Position numbers and translations under genes: made by a program. A stretch of 40,639 bases of DNA from Treponema sp. (GTDB lineage: Bacteria; Spirochaetota; Spirochaetia; Treponematales; Breznakiellaceae), in the NCBI GenBank assembly GCA_031273325.1, contig JAISSB010000083.1, forward strand, positions 1 through 40,639. The letters run 5' to 3'. Under the pieces are notes generated by a model that had not been told where the DNA came from, made no database searches, and saw only the letters and a program-made list of their open reading frames with translations. The first letter of the stretch is position 1; every line of letters starts with the position of its first letter. Shown piece after piece: positions 7,293 through 16,613 of the stretch.

Positions 7293-10200
7293 ATGAATAT
7301 TTCTGGCTATTCGGTTAAGCGTCCCGTCACTATAACGGTGTTATATGCTTTAGCTGTTGGCGTTGCTATTTCTATTGTACCCCGGATAGCAGTTGATCTG
7401 TTTCCTTCAACTACCGGACCGGTATTATCGGTATACACCAGTTTTTCCGGATCAGGACCGGCAGACGTTGAGCAAAACGTAACGGCTCCATTGGAACGGG
7501 CGCTTGCTTCTTCCAGCGGACTGGTTGATATGACCTCTAATTCTTCTTTTGGGAGCAGTAATATCAACCTTAATTTTGCGTACGGTACTGATATGGACAA
7601 AGCTATGTCTACTGTTCAAACGACTGTCAGCCGTCTTGCAAACTCGCTTCCTGATGGGACCGGCACTCCAACTGTGCGGCGTTTTGATATGTCTGCTATG
7701 CCGATTATGCGTCTGGTGATCCGTGGAAACTATGCTCCCGACCAGTTAAGACTTTTTGCCGAAAACGAAGTACAAGCGCTCATTGAACGTATTGAAGGCG
7801 TTGCTTCTGCAGAAGTAACCGGCGGCACGAGTCAGATCGTACAGATCGATGTTTCATTGAATCGGCTTGCTGCGTTCAACTTAACACTCAACGAGGTCAG
7901 CAGTGCCTTGAGGGGGCAAAACATCTTATCCAGCGGGGGCAGTCTTCTCCGCGGTGAACAGCAATTCCAATTGATGACCCGTCAGGAGTTGGTAAGCGTT
8001 GACCAAATCAAACGGCTCGTCATTAAGAATGTTACGACAAACGGACGAACCCAACCGGTTCGTATGGAAGATATTGCTCAGGTGCAGGTTGCGTACAATG
8101 ACAACGCAACGCGCGTGTACGTCAATGGGCAGAGCGGGGTATACATTCAAGTAACGAGCGAAAGCAGCAGTAATCAAGTGCAAGTTGCCCAAAGAGTACG
8201 GGATTCTCTTGGAGATATCAATGCAACCTTACCCACCGGTATTACGCTTGATGTGCTCACGGATAATACGACGATGATCAGCGCAACACTCAATCAGGTA
8301 TACTCAAACGCCATTCAGGGTGCGCTCCTTGCAATGCTCGTGTTATTTATTTTCTTGAGAAATATTAAGGGAACCTTTATTATTGGTCTTTCCATTCCTA
8401 TTTCGATTCTATTAACCTTGATGTTTATGTCGGTTTTCGGCTTTACCTTAAACCTTCTTACTATGACCGGATTAGTGCTGGGACTTGGTATGACCGTTGA
8501 CGCCTCTATCGTTATTTTGGATAACATTCACAACTATAGAGTCCGCGGCGCAAAACCGGAGATCGCTGCAATCCTCGGCAGTCAAGAAATGACCCGCGCT
8601 ATTATCACTTCAACAACGACAACACTCTGTGTATTTATTCCGCTGATCATATACAAAAACGATTTGGAGATGCTCGGACAACTGTTTAGCGATCTGATAT
8701 TCACTGTGATCATTTCGTTAATTTGTTCGCTCGTCGTTGCACTCACCTTAGTTCCCGCACTGTGCGGTTCAATCCTTAAGTTAGACACCCGAAAACAAAA
8801 ACCTTTAAAAAATCGTTTCTTAAAAGCTGTTGACGACAGTATGGAAAACTTTTTTAACCGGTTAGACAATGCATACAGTAAAAGTGTCGGCTACTGTCTC
8901 AAGCACCGGCTCGTTGTGCTATTATTCGTACTGGCTATCCTTGGATATTCATGTTTACAGTTTTCCGGCATTGGTATGAATATGTTTCTCCGGACTCGTA
9001 CGGACGATACAGTGAGTCTTAATTTTTCTTTTCCTCAAGGAACAACTATTGAAGTAGTTGATTCGCTCTTATGGGAATGGGAAAAGATCATTCGTAACAC
9101 TGTTGACGAAGCGGGAATACGGAATATTATTCTTACCGTACGGCAAAGCGGCACGAATCAAGGAAATATTCAAGTAACCTTACCGCCGCTGGCAGAGCAG
9201 ATCGCTACTCCTTCAGCAATCATTGCTGCCTTAACGCCGTTTATTAACACTGTGCCGGGTGTCCGTATTTCGTTTCAAGCAGGGCGTTCTATGAGTACGT
9301 CGTCTGCCGTGGAAATAACGGTTACGTCACGAGACACCACGGCTATTATGGAAGTTGCCGATGAAATTCAAAGCATTATGCTTCGGCAGTTACCTGAAAT
9401 CGAAGATCCAACGATTAATTTAACGAATGGAGCGCCGCAGTTGCAGATTGACATTGACCGTGAGCGCGCTTCTGCCTTGGGTATCTCGGTTGCAAGCATT
9501 GCCAGTGAAATTCGTACGGCAATGGACGGTACAACTGCAACAACGATTTCCCAAGGGGATCGGGTGATTAACGTTCAAGTACAACTGCAAAAAGAAGACC
9601 GCAAAGGGTTGGCAAACTTGGACGCCATTTTTGTCATGGGGCGTTCCGGACAGCGGGTTCCCCTTTCAAATGTTGCACACATTTCTGAAGGCCAAGCTCC
9701 AACAGCAATCCGCCGGGAGAATCAAGAGCGGGTCGTCCGCATTACCGGCTCACTGCCGCCGGGCATTGCCGCAACTGAAATGCAGCAGCGGTTGGAAAAC
9801 ACCGTAAAACAATTCCTTGTGCCGCGTGAAGGGGTCACCGTGCGGTATTTAGGAGAAGCTCAAGAGATTGAACAGTATAACCGGCGCTTTATTATCATTA
9901 TTGCCGTAGCTATTTTCATGGTTTTCGGCTTGATGGCAAGTCAATTTGAATCGTTTGTTGATCCGTTGATCATTTTCTTTTCGATTCCGTTGCTCTTTAT
10001 CGGTGTTATTTGGATCTATAAGATCGGCAACGAAGCTATGTCTATGTTTTCTGCCGTTGGTGTCGTTGCCCTCGTAGGAGTCGTCGTCAACAACGGTATT
10101 GTCTTCGTTGATTACACGAATATGCTCTGTGCGCGGGGGTTCACCGTGTATGACGCCTGTCTTGAAGCGGGAAGAAACCGCCTCAGACCGATTTTAATGA

Positions 10201-10451
10201 CAAGCTTGACGACTATTCTGGGGATGATTCCCATTGCATTTTTTCCCGGCGCGGGCGTTGATACGATTCAGCCGATTGGAAAAACCTTTGTCGGCGGCTT
10301 GACGGTGTCGTCGATTATGACCTTATTTGTGACGCCGACTATGTACTCACTGCTCAACAGCCGCCATGACAAAAAGCTCGCCGCAATTGAAAAGCCGAAA
10401 CCGGTAGCTCACACGGTAATGGCATCAAAAGTCTCTGTAGGGAGCCATTAA
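7293..10451 (+). CDS. RND-family efflux pump permease (AcrB/HAE-like)
   Basis: At 1052 residues it has the full RND length, with two halves each having one N-terminal helix, a large periplasmic loop and five more helices. MNISGYSVKRPVTITVLYALAVG is preceded by TAGGAG. The TM4 proton-relay motif reads GMTVDASIVILDN, with one Asp where AcrB has two. The TM10 region reads VVVNNGIVFVDY, with Asn in place of the AcrB Lys; such variants are common outside proteobacterial AcrB. No membrane-fusion partner or TolC-like gene accompanies it, so it may use components encoded elsewhere. The next gene, a Lol permease, starts at the very next base, implying co-transcription. Confidence 0.94.
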   Translation: MNISGYSVKRPVTITVLYALAVGVAISIVPRIAVDLFPSTTGPVLSVYTSFSGSGPADVEQNVTAPLERALASSSGLVDMTSNSSFGSSNINLNFAYGTDMDKAMSTVQTTVSRLANSLPDGTGTPTVRRFDMSAMPIMRLVIRGNYAPDQLRLFAENEVQALIERIEGVASAEVTGGTSQIVQIDVSLNRLAAFNLTLNEVSSALRGQNILSSGGSLLRGEQQFQLMTRQELVSVDQIKRLVIKNVTTNGRTQPVRMEDIAQVQVAYNDNATRVYVNGQSGVYIQVTSESSSNQVQVAQRVRDSLGDINATLPTGITLDVLTDNTTMISATLNQVYSNAIQGALLAMLVLFIFLRNIKGTFIIGLSIPISILLTLMFMSVFGFTLNLLTMTGLVLGLGMTVDASIVILDNIHNYRVRGAKPEIAAILGSQEMTRAIITSTTTTLCVFIPLIIYKNDLEMLGQLFSDLIFTVIISLICSLVVALTLVPALCGSILKLDTRKQKPLKNRFLKAVDDSMENFFNRLDNAYSKSVGYCLKHRLVVLLFVLAILGYSCLQFSGIGMNMFLRTRTDDTVSLNFSFPQGTTIEVVDSLLWEWEKIIRNTVDEAGIRNIILTVRQSGTNQGNIQVTLPPLAEQIATPSAIIAALTPFINTVPGVRISFQAGRSMSTSSAVEITVTSRDTTAIMEVADEIQSIMLRQLPEIEDPTINLTNGAPQLQIDIDRERASALGISVASIASEIRTAMDGTTATTISQGDRVINVQVQLQKEDRKGLANLDAIFVMGRSGQRVPLSNVAHISEGQAPTAIRRENQERVVRITGSLPPGIAATEMQQRLENTVKQFLVPREGVTVRYLGEAQEIEQYNRRFIIIIAVAIFMVFGLMASQFESFVDPLIIFFSIPLLFIGVIWIYKIGNEAMSMFSAVGVVALVGVVVNNGIVFVDYTNMLCARGFTVYDACLEAGRNRLRPILMTSLTTILGMIPIAFFPGAGVDTIQPIGKTFVGGLTVSSIMTLFVTPTMYSLLNSRHDKKLAAIEKPKPVAHTVMASKVSVGSH

Positions 10452-11744
10452 ATGCTCCGCAGCCTGCGTTGGATTGGATTTATTGCCCGACGGTATGTGT
10501 CGCGGAAACAGAAAAATGCTCCGACAACGATTCTTGCAATCATCGGCATTGCGGTAGGAGTCCTTGCACTGATCGTCATTATTGCGGTCATGAACGGCTT
10601 TCAAATGGGATTCATCGAAAGTATCCTGGAATTATCGTCTTATCATGTGCGCGTTGAAGGAGATTCAGCGGAAAACGAGCAGAAGCTGCTAGACACTATC
10701 CAACAGATTGCAACGATTCCCGGCGTGACGGCAATCGTGCCGTTCAAAGAATTTCAAGGGCTGGTACGCGGAAAGCATGATTCTCAAGAAGTTGCTATCC
10801 TTCGGGGCGTCCCTTTCAACGCCCTTTCTCAAGATGCGGGAATGCGGGATAAAATCCGCTTTGAAAGCGGGTCTTTTGATTTAAAAGAAGAGCAATCGGT
10901 ACTCCTGGGGGCAGAACTTGCACGAAGGCTCGGCGTTCGTATCGGTGACGAAGTGACTCTTATATCCATTTCCGGTATTCTCAGTGAAGAGATTGCAGCA
11001 GAAGATACCGTGTTCACCGTGCGCGGGATTTTTCGGACCGATTTTTATGAATACGATCTGGGGTGGGGCTTTATTAATATCGAAAGCGCTTCAACGCTCG
11101 GCGGCGGACTGTTAGTGTTGGGAATCAAATTGCACAATCGGTGGCTCGGTGATTCCTACGTACCGCGGATACGGGACATTGTGACAGACAGCGGGGGAAC
11201 AGTAACGTCGTGGCGGGATTATAACAAAGCTTTTTTCGGTGCGCTGAGAACCGAAAAACTCCTGATGTTTGTGCTGGTCGGATTGATCTTTGTTGTGGTA
11301 GCCCTCAACATTTTTCAAGCGCAACGGCGGAATGTTATGGAAAGACGGGAGGAGATCGGCTTACTCAAGGCAGTCGGCGGGGGAGAACTCGCAATCCGTT
11401 TTATATTCGTCTCCGACAGTTTTGTCGTCGGCGGACTTGGCACATTGATAGGTTTGAGCGGCGGGTTGCTGATTGCCTCAAATATCAGTGCATTCTTTTC
11501 CCTGCTAGAAACTATTGCCAATACCTTTATCCACATAGTCAACCGGATTATGCGGGCGGGTACTGCTGATTTTAGCATTTTTTCTCCCACAGTGTTTTAT
11601 ATTAAAGAGATTCCGTCACGAATCATTCCGCATGAAGTCGTACTTATTTGCACCTTTGGTCTCTGTTCTGCGTTAATTGCTGCATGGTTCGCTTCACGAA
11701 AGACAACAAAAATGAGACCGGCAGAGGTATTAAGGGATGAGTAA
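10452..11744 (+). CDS. Lipoprotein-releasing ABC permease, LolC/LolE family
   Basis: 430 residues. An N-terminal helix (about 25-50, ILAIIGIAVGVLALIVIIAVMNGF) carries the LolC/E-typical VMNGF. A MacB-like periplasmic domain follows, then three C-terminal helices with the FtsX-type EEIGLLKAVG coupling segment and the closing RPAEVLRDE. With LolD it would pull lipoproteins from the inner membrane for outer-membrane delivery. It starts directly after the RND stop and overlaps the LolD start by 8 bp. Only one permease is present, so a homodimer (LolF-like) or a second subunit elsewhere is needed. Confidence 0.92.
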   Translation: MLRSLRWIGFIARRYVSRKQKNAPTTILAIIGIAVGVLALIVIIAVMNGFQMGFIESILELSSYHVRVEGDSAENEQKLLDTIQQIATIPGVTAIVPFKEFQGLVRGKHDSQEVAILRGVPFNALSQDAGMRDKIRFESGSFDLKEEQSVLLGAELARRLGVRIGDEVTLISISGILSEEIAAEDTVFTVRGIFRTDFYEYDLGWGFINIESASTLGGGLLVLGIKLHNRWLGDSYVPRIRDIVTDSGGTVTSWRDYNKAFFGALRTEKLLMFVLVGLIFVVVALNIFQAQRRNVMERREEIGLLKAVGGGELAIRFIFVSDSFVVGGLGTLIGLSGGLLIASNISAFFSLLETIANTFIHIVNRIMRAGTADFSIFSPTVFYIKEIPSRIIPHEVVLICTFGLCSALIAAWFASRKTTKMRPAEVLRDE

Positions 11745-12426
11745 CGAAGTATTAAGGGTTGAGCATGTCGTCAAACGGTATATATCCAGTGCAGAAACGC
11801 TTGTTATTCTTAAGGACATAAATTTGTGTATTCCGCATGGGGTATCCGTTGCAGTGATGGGCGGAAGCGGAAGCGGGAAAAGCACATTATTAAATATTAT
11901 CGGCGGTCTTGACCGCTGCGACGCCGGTGTGGTATCGGTCAACGGTGCGGATATCAGCGTACTGTCCGAAAAAGCTTTGTCTGATTACCGGAGCAAACAT
12001 CTTGGGTTTATCTTTCAATTTCATTATCTCCTCAAGGATTTTACTGCCCTCGAAAACGTTATGATTCCTGCCTATATTGCCGGTATGAAAAAAAAAGAAG
12101 CTCTTGAGCGGGCGCGGGTACTGCTTGAGGACGTACAATTAAGCGACCGCTTGCAGCATTTTCCCTCGCAACTTTCCGGCGGAGAACGGCAGCGCATTGC
12201 TGTTGCGCGGGCGTTGGTAAATAATCCGGATTTAATTTTAGCCGACGAGCCGACCGGCAATTTGGACGCATATACGAGCAATGTTGTTGCAGAGCTTCTG
12301 TATTCTGAAGCAGAACGGTGGAAAAAAACGCTGATCGTAGTAACGCATGACGAAAAGATTGCCGCCAAAGCGCACTGCATATACCGCTTAGAAGCCGGTA
12401 CTTTTAGCGAAATATATACTGCTTAA
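11737..12426 (+). CDS. lolD: Lipoprotein-releasing system ATP-binding protein LolD
   Basis: A 229-residue ABC ATPase. Walker A is GGSGSGKS (42-49), the Q-loop is FIFQFHYLL, the signature LSGGERQR, Walker B LILADEPTGNLD, and the switch His is in VTHD. FQFHYLLKDFTALENV is a LolD/MacB-type stretch. It overlaps the permease gene by 8 bp. The stop codon is followed almost at once by hairpin array A2, so the operon's 3' end lies in repeat DNA. Confidence 0.93.
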   Translation: MSNEVLRVEHVVKRYISSAETLVILKDINLCIPHGVSVAVMGGSGSGKSTLLNIIGGLDRCDAGVVSVNGADISVLSEKALSDYRSKHLGFIFQFHYLLKDFTALENVMIPAYIAGMKKKEALERARVLLEDVQLSDRLQHFPSQLSGGERQRIAVARALVNNPDLILADEPTGNLDAYTSNVVAELLYSEAERWKKTLIVVTHDEKIAAKAHCIYRLEAGTFSEIYTA

Positions 12427-12435
12427 GCTTTTCGG

Positions 12436-12825
12436 GAATATCATAAGACCTCTGGGGAACGTCCGAAGACCCTTCGGGAATGTCCGAAGACCTTTCGGGA
12501 ATGTCCGAAGACCTTTCGGGAATGTCCGAAGACCTTTCGGGAGTGTCCGAAGACCCTTCGGGAACGTCCGAAGACCTTTCGGGAATGTCCGAAGACCTTT
12601 CGGGAATGTCCGAAGACCCTTCGGGAATGTCCGAAGACCCTTCGGGAATGTCCGAAGACCCTTCGGGAGTGTCATAAGACCTTTCGGGAATGTCATAAGA
12701 CTGCTACGGAATGCCTTAAGACTGCTACGGAATGCCTTAAGACTGCTACGGAATGCCTTAAGACTGCTACGGAATACCTTAAGACTGCTACGGAATGCCT
12801 TAAGACTCTTAGGGAATGTCCGAAA
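12436..12825. repeat. Tandem hairpin array A2, 21-bp units
   Basis: Eighteen full units plus a partial one, in strict 21-bp phase from 9 bp past the lolD stop. The first two-thirds are CCGAA-gaccY-TTCGG units. Transitional GTCATAAGAC units lead to CCTTAAGACTGCTACG units. The array ends at GGGGACAGACC (12829-12839). Because 21 is a multiple of 3, both strands stay open and encode spurious seven-residue repeats (FPKGLRT on minus, MSEDLSG on plus). Same unit types and order as A1. Confidence 0.95.
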
Positions 12826-12844
12826 CTTGGGGACAGACCTCCGC

Positions 12845-13357
12845 TTAGCTCTCCGCTTCTGTGAATACCTTAACAAGTAAGTCTGAGAAGGTTGTCACGA
12901 TATGAACAATATTATTGAGATAATGATATAAACCACCGAATATCCATTCTTTCGCTTGAGTCACTAACCCGGCTTTCACTGGATTCTGGTTGATATACCG
13001 GAATACTCTGAGAAAATCCTCTCTCCCTTCAATCACCCGTGCGTGAAACCCGTCTCCCCATGGATGCCCGGTCACCTTGTGCAGCTTATTCCACCGGATA
13101 GCAAAGACCATCTTTATCCATTTCACAATCAGGGAAAGATTGACGTCTTTTTCCGGCGTTATAAGGAAATGGATATGAGATTATCCATAATACAGAAATT
13201 CCATAGTTTGAAGGCATATTTTCGGTGCGTTTCAGCGATAACTTGTACAAAAAGGGTTTTGGTATGCGGACTCTGGAGTTCTATTTCCCGTCCATTTCTC
13301 TGAGGTGACGTGATAAGTATCACTATGAGAAGTATCTCCTCTGTTCTTGCATGCCAT
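12845..13357 (-). pseudogene. Decayed RAYT transposase
   Basis: The reading starts at ATG 13357 with the usual leader (GTTAAC at 13365-13370). It shifts frame in the N-terminal third and again after WNFCIMDN, where a 2-nt insertion destroys the HUH motif (the frame reads NLISISL and stops). The C-terminal part (MKWIKMVF to KVFTEAES, 12845-13126) is well preserved and still has the catalytic-Tyr segment FRYINQNPVKAGL. It is inverted relative to the three other RAYT copies. It sits between arrays A2 and C. Confidence 0.9.
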
Positions 13358-13410
13358 ATACCAGTTAACAGGGTGCTTCGCTGATTTTGATTCAAGCGAA
13401 GGGGACTTTT

Positions 13411-13456
13411 TGGGGACAGACCTCAAGGGAGACAGACTTCACAAAGGGACAGACCC
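13411..13456 (+). repeat. GGGGACAGACC motif cluster upstream of the dead RAYT
   Basis: Three plus-oriented copies: GGGGACAGACCTC, GGAGACAGACTTC and GGGACAGACCC. They bound array C on its left side. Confidence 0.8.
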
Positions 13457-13461
13457 GACAA

Positions 13462-13684
13462 CAGGAGCTCTCTGTGCCATAATACAGAGACTCTCTGTCC
13501 GCTAATGCAGAGACTCTCTGTCCGCTAATGCAGAGACTCTCTGTCTGCTAATGCAGAGACTCTCTGTCCTCTAATGCAGAGACCCTCTGTCCTCTAATGC
13601 AGAGACTCTCTGTCCTCTAATGCAGAGACTCTCTGTCCACTAATGCAGAGACTCTCTGTCCTCTAATGCAGAGAGTCTCTGTCC
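13462..13684. repeat. Tandem hairpin array C, 23-bp units
   Basis: Ten units in 23-bp phase: CAGAG-act-CTCTG followed by a spacer of the type TCCNCTAATG. The first unit is degenerate (CAGGA-gct-CTCTG). In the last (13669-13681) the loop is AGT, the reverse complement of ACT, so the core is inverted there while the flanking register is kept. Confidence 0.93.
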
Positions 13685-13702
13685 TATAAGGAAGGTCACC
13701 TT

Positions 13703-13799
13703 TCCCTAGTAAGGGAAGTCGTCGCTCCCTAGTAAGGGAAGTCGTCGTTCCCTAGTAAGGGAAGTCATCGTTCCCTAGTAAGGGAGGTCGCCACTCCCT
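13703..13799. repeat. Tandem hairpin array D, 23-bp units
   Basis: Four full units and a half: TCCCT-agta-AGGGA followed by a nine-base spacer (AGTCGTCGC and variants). Arms of 5, a loop of 4 and a spacer of 9 give exactly the architecture of array E at 25927, with a different arm sequence but the same AGTA loop. Confidence 0.93.
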
Positions 13800-13802
13800 G
13801 AC

Positions 13803-13880
13803 TTGGGGACAGACCTTGATTTGGGGACAGCTAACAGGGACAGACCCCGAAAGAGACAAACTCTCAAGGGGACAGACCTC
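13803..13880 (+). repeat. GGGGACAGACC motif cluster
   Basis: Five plus-oriented copies or near-copies between array D and the tRNA terminator, with no coding potential. Confidence 0.8.
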
Positions 13881-13882
13881 TT

Positions 13883-13912
13883 AAAAAAAGGCGGGACATA
13901 TAGCCCGCCTTT
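13883..13912 (-). terminator. Rho-independent terminator of the tRNA/kdgK operon
   Basis: On the minus strand GGCGGG (13904-13909) and CCCGCC (13890-13895) form a GC-rich stem with an 8-nt loop, followed by a run of seven T. It lies 15 nt beyond the tRNA 3' end and closes the long minus-strand operon. Confidence 0.9.
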
Positions 13913-13924
13913 ATGATAAACCTC

Positions 13925-13998
13925 TGCGACACGAGGGACTCGAACCCCCTACCTGCTGCTCCGAAGGCAGCCGCTCTATCCAGATGAGCTAGTATCGC
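13925..13998 (-). tRNA. tRNA-Arg (anticodon TCG)
   Basis: The 74-nt cloverleaf can be drawn fully. The acceptor is GCGATAC/GTGTCGC with one G-T pair and discriminator A. The anticodon stem GCTGC/GCAGC encloses loop CTTCGGA with anticodon TCG, reading CGA-family Arg codons. The T-arm is GGGGG-ttcgagt-CCCTC. The 3' CCA is not encoded. It begins 15 nt after the kdgK stop and ends 15 nt before a terminator, so it is probably processed from the operon transcript. Confidence 0.95.
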
Positions 13999-14013
13999 CT
14001 CTTGGAGTGTTTC

Positions 14014-15036
14014 TTAACGTTGTACGCGCCCGGAAGCATCTCCATGTGCAAGCTTTTGCACTTCAGACACTGAAACAATATTAAAATCACCTTCAACCGT
14101 ATGCTTAAGGCAGCTTGCAGCAACAGCAAATTCAAGCGTTTCGGCTGAAGAAAGTCCCTCGACAAAGCCATAGATCAGTCCCGCTCCAAAACTGTCGCCG
14201 CCGCCAACCCGATCAACGATGTGTACGGGATACTTTTTTGAATAGTATGTGTCAACACCGTCATACAGTAACGCAGCCCACTTATTATCGTTAGCGGTGA
14301 TTGACTCACGCAAGGTTATTGCAACTTTTTTAAAGCCGAACCGTTTCGCAAGTGTTTGTGCAACGAATTGATAGCCTTCACGGTTAATAGTTCCTGCGGT
14401 GACGTCAGAATGAGGAGCTTGTATGCCGAATACATCGAAAGCGTCCTCTTCATTGGCAATGCACAGGTCAACAAACGGGACAAGTTCCCCCATAACCGCT
14501 TGGGCTTTCTCGCGCGACCATAGATTTTTCCGGTAATTAAGATCACAAGAAATGGGGATTCCCTTTTTCTGTGCAGTTTGACACGCTTCTTTGGTAATCT
14601 GTGCAGCAGAATCAGAAATGGCAGGCGTTATTCCGGTAAAATGAAACCACCGGGCATGTTCAAGAATACGTTCCCAATCAAAATCATGCGGATCTGCTGT
14701 TGCAATCGCTGAGTTTGCCCGGTCGTAAATAACTTTTGAAGGACGCTGTGAAGCGCCTTTTTCTAAAAAGTATATCCCTAACCGTGAACCGCCCCGTACA
14801 ATCGCCTCGGTATTAACCCCAAAACGCCGAAGCGCTTGTACTGCTATCTGTCCAATCTCATGCGCGGGGATTTTAGACACAAACGTTGCGTCCAAACCAA
14901 ACTGAGCTAAGGATACTGCAACATTAGCTTCGCCTCCGCCCGGTGTTGCCAGAAATGAATCTGTCTGCACAAAACGCAGGTAACCGGGCGGTGCCAGTCT
15001 TAACATTAATTCTCCAAAGGTGACAATCGTTTTCAT
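14014..15036 (-). CDS. kdgK: 2-Keto-3-deoxygluconate kinase (PfkB family)
   Basis: A 340-residue ribokinase-family sugar kinase. The substrate-side motif GGGEANVAVSLAQFG is near the N-terminus and the phosphate/ATP motif RVGGGDSFGAG carries the catalytic Asp. It is separated by a single base from the KDPG aldolase gene, so 2-keto-3-deoxygluconate phosphorylation and KDPG cleavage are encoded together, the lower part of an Entner-Doudoroff or uronate pathway. A related sugar substrate cannot be excluded from sequence, but the pairing makes KDG most likely. Translation is presumably coupled to the upstream gene. Confidence 0.88.
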   Translation of the reverse strand: MKTIVTFGELMLRLAPPGYLRFVQTDSFLATPGGGEANVAVSLAQFGLDATFVSKIPAHEIGQIAVQALRRFGVNTEAIVRGGSRLGIYFLEKGASQRPSKVIYDRANSAIATADPHDFDWERILEHARWFHFTGITPAISDSAAQITKEACQTAQKKGIPISCDLNYRKNLWSREKAQAVMGELVPFVDLCIANEEDAFDVFGIQAPHSDVTAGTINREGYQFVAQTLAKRFGFKKVAITLRESITANDNKWAALLYDGVDTYYSKKYPVHIVDRVGGGDSFGAGLIYGFVEGLSSAETLEFAVAASCLKHTVEGDFNIVSVSEVQKLAHGDASGRVQR

Positions 15037-15037
15037 C

Positions 15038-16006
15038 TTAGGTTCTCTCTAACAAATGAACGGCAAAACCGGCGATTTCGTCCTTTAAATAGATAAAGTT
15101 AATATCACCGTCTGCGTCTACCCGCGCACTGTCCATATCGAATACAACCCCTTGACGCTCCAGCAACGCCATTGCCCGTTTGACACTGTTCGTACTGATA
15201 GCAATATGTCCATGGGTGCCAAGTCCTTTACTTTTCATTATCTCGATGGAACTTCCGGTAAATACTGAGGCACTCCGTTCCTTGATGGGAAAACCAAAAT
15301 ATGAAGAAAAACAGCGGGCAGCGAGCGATACTTCTTCTTCTTGAGACGTATTAATGCCAAGATGAATAACGGAAAAATCAAGCATTTTCAGCACAGCTTC
15401 CCGGCAAAGTGCGGTAATTCTATCAAATTCACCGTCATTGATCAGGGAATCTTTTGCCATCCATGAACCCCCGCACGCAAGAATTCTTTTGAACCGAAGG
15501 TACGAACCGACATTATTCACATTGATTCCCCCGGTTGGGAGAAATTTCAACGTGTTATATGGTCCGGCGATAGCTTTTACATATTCGAGTCCACCCGACT
15601 GTTCAGCAGGGAAAAACTTCACAACCTCTAGTCCAAAGTCTAACGTAGCTTGTTCAACATCAGACGGTTTTGAACATCCAGGTATGATAGTAATTCCCCT
15701 GTTAAGACAGTACTGCACCACTTTGGGATTAAAACTTGGCGTTACAATAAATTGAGCACCTGCTTCAAGAGCACGGTCGACTTGAGCAATGGATAACACA
15801 GTACCAGCTCCGAGCAAAACATTTAAACCTGATTCCTTTATCCGACGTATTGAATCTTCGGCTTGAGAGGTTCTAAAGGTAATTTCCGCACAAGGAAGTC
15901 CGCCGGTGATAAGTGATTTAACCAACCGTATTGCTCTGTCTGCATTATCAATTTTAATGACCGGAACGATTCCGATCTTTTCTATCTGATCTAGAATAGC
16001 ATTCAT
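15038..16006 (-). CDS. eda: KDPG/KHG aldolase fused to a C-terminal VOC-like domain
   Basis: Cleaves 2-keto-3-deoxy-6-phosphogluconate to pyruvate and glyceraldehyde-3-phosphate. From ATG 16006 it has 322 residues against about 205-215 for ordinary Eda. Aldolase domain (about 1-210): catalytic E41 in EITFRT, Schiff-base K130 in VVKFFPAEQ, then FLPTGGIN. The extra ~110 residues (FSVIHLGIN ... LGTHGHIAIS ... AGFAVHLLE) look like a vicinal-oxygen-chelate (glyoxalase-type) fold. Its function is unknown, and metal ligands cannot be assigned confidently. The start overlaps the ecfT 3' end by about 50 bp. A longer reading from 16042 is possible but less likely. Confidence 0.9.
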   Translation of the reverse strand: MNAILDQIEKIGIVPVIKIDNADRAIRLVKSLITGGLPCAEITFRTSQAEDSIRRIKESGLNVLLGAGTVLSIAQVDRALEAGAQFIVTPSFNPKVVQYCLNRGITIIPGCSKPSDVEQATLDFGLEVVKFFPAEQSGGLEYVKAIAGPYNTLKFLPTGGINVNNVGSYLRFKRILACGGSWMAKDSLINDGEFDRITALCREAVLKMLDFSVIHLGINTSQEEEVSLAARCFSSYFGFPIKERSASVFTGSSIEIMKSKGLGTHGHIAISTNSVKRAMALLERQGVVFDMDSARVDADGDINFIYLKDEIAGFAVHLLERT

Positions 16007-16613
16007 AGGTGTTATTATAGTAGCATCGTGTTTCAAGTGCAAGCGCCGTTTTTACAGCACCGTTAATTAACCGTTCGAGTACTAACGGTAGTAGAGGTAT
16101 GAGCATAAGAACGCCGATCTTTCCCCCGCGTGCTTGATATGCACGGGTGCTGTTTTCCCACATTTCAAAAAAACGCGGGATAACATTAAGCATTAACGCA
16201 ATGCTTAAACTGACTGTAGACGATCCGAAACAGTCTCTTAATGCACCGGCAGTTGTTGTAGAGAAGAGCAGGGATCCGGCGCAAAATGATGTCATAAGAC
16301 TTAACAAAGAAAATATCGAATCACCGAGCGCCTCAAGGTCGCAATACAACGGCTGTATATGGAAAGAACGGTAGACGGTAACGCAGAGCATCAGCAACAG
16401 TAACGGCTTTGCTCCGCGGACTACATTGCGTATCTTCAGCCGTGCTGCCAGTGAAACGCCAGAGAGGATCAACACGGTGACGGCTAGACTGTACCATGAC
16501 CACAGTGACGCAAACGAAAGTATGCCAAAAGCAACGAGTTTAATCTTTACGTTGAGCTTGTGAATAACGGTTGTTCCATGCTGATAACAGTAGGGGGTTA
16601 AGTCATAAGCCAT
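15954..16613 (-). CDS. Energy-coupling factor transmembrane protein EcfT (CbiQ family)
   Basis: About 219 residues from ATG 16613 (a TTG at 16619 is an alternative), with five or so hydrophobic helices. The family's coupling-helix motif appears as YQARGGK, with a weaker second one near ALETRCY. EcfT links the ATPases to vitamin- or metal-binding S-components. The gene overlaps the upstream ecfA stop and runs about 50 bp into eda. The C-terminal tail after ETRCY is polar and of unusual composition, consistent with read-out of the overlap. No S-component gene lies in the window, so the substrate is unknown. Confidence 0.87.
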   Translation of the reverse strand: MAYDLTPYCYQHGTTVIHKLNVKIKLVAFGILSFASLWSWYSLAVTVLILSGVSLAARLKIRNVVRGAKPLLLLMLCVTVYRSFHIQPLYCDLEALGDSIFSLLSLMTSFCAGSLLFSTTTAGALRDCFGSSTVSLSIALMLNVIPRFFEMWENSTRAYQARGGKIGVLMLIPLLPLVLERLINGAVKTALALETRCYYNNTYECYSRSDRKDRNRSGH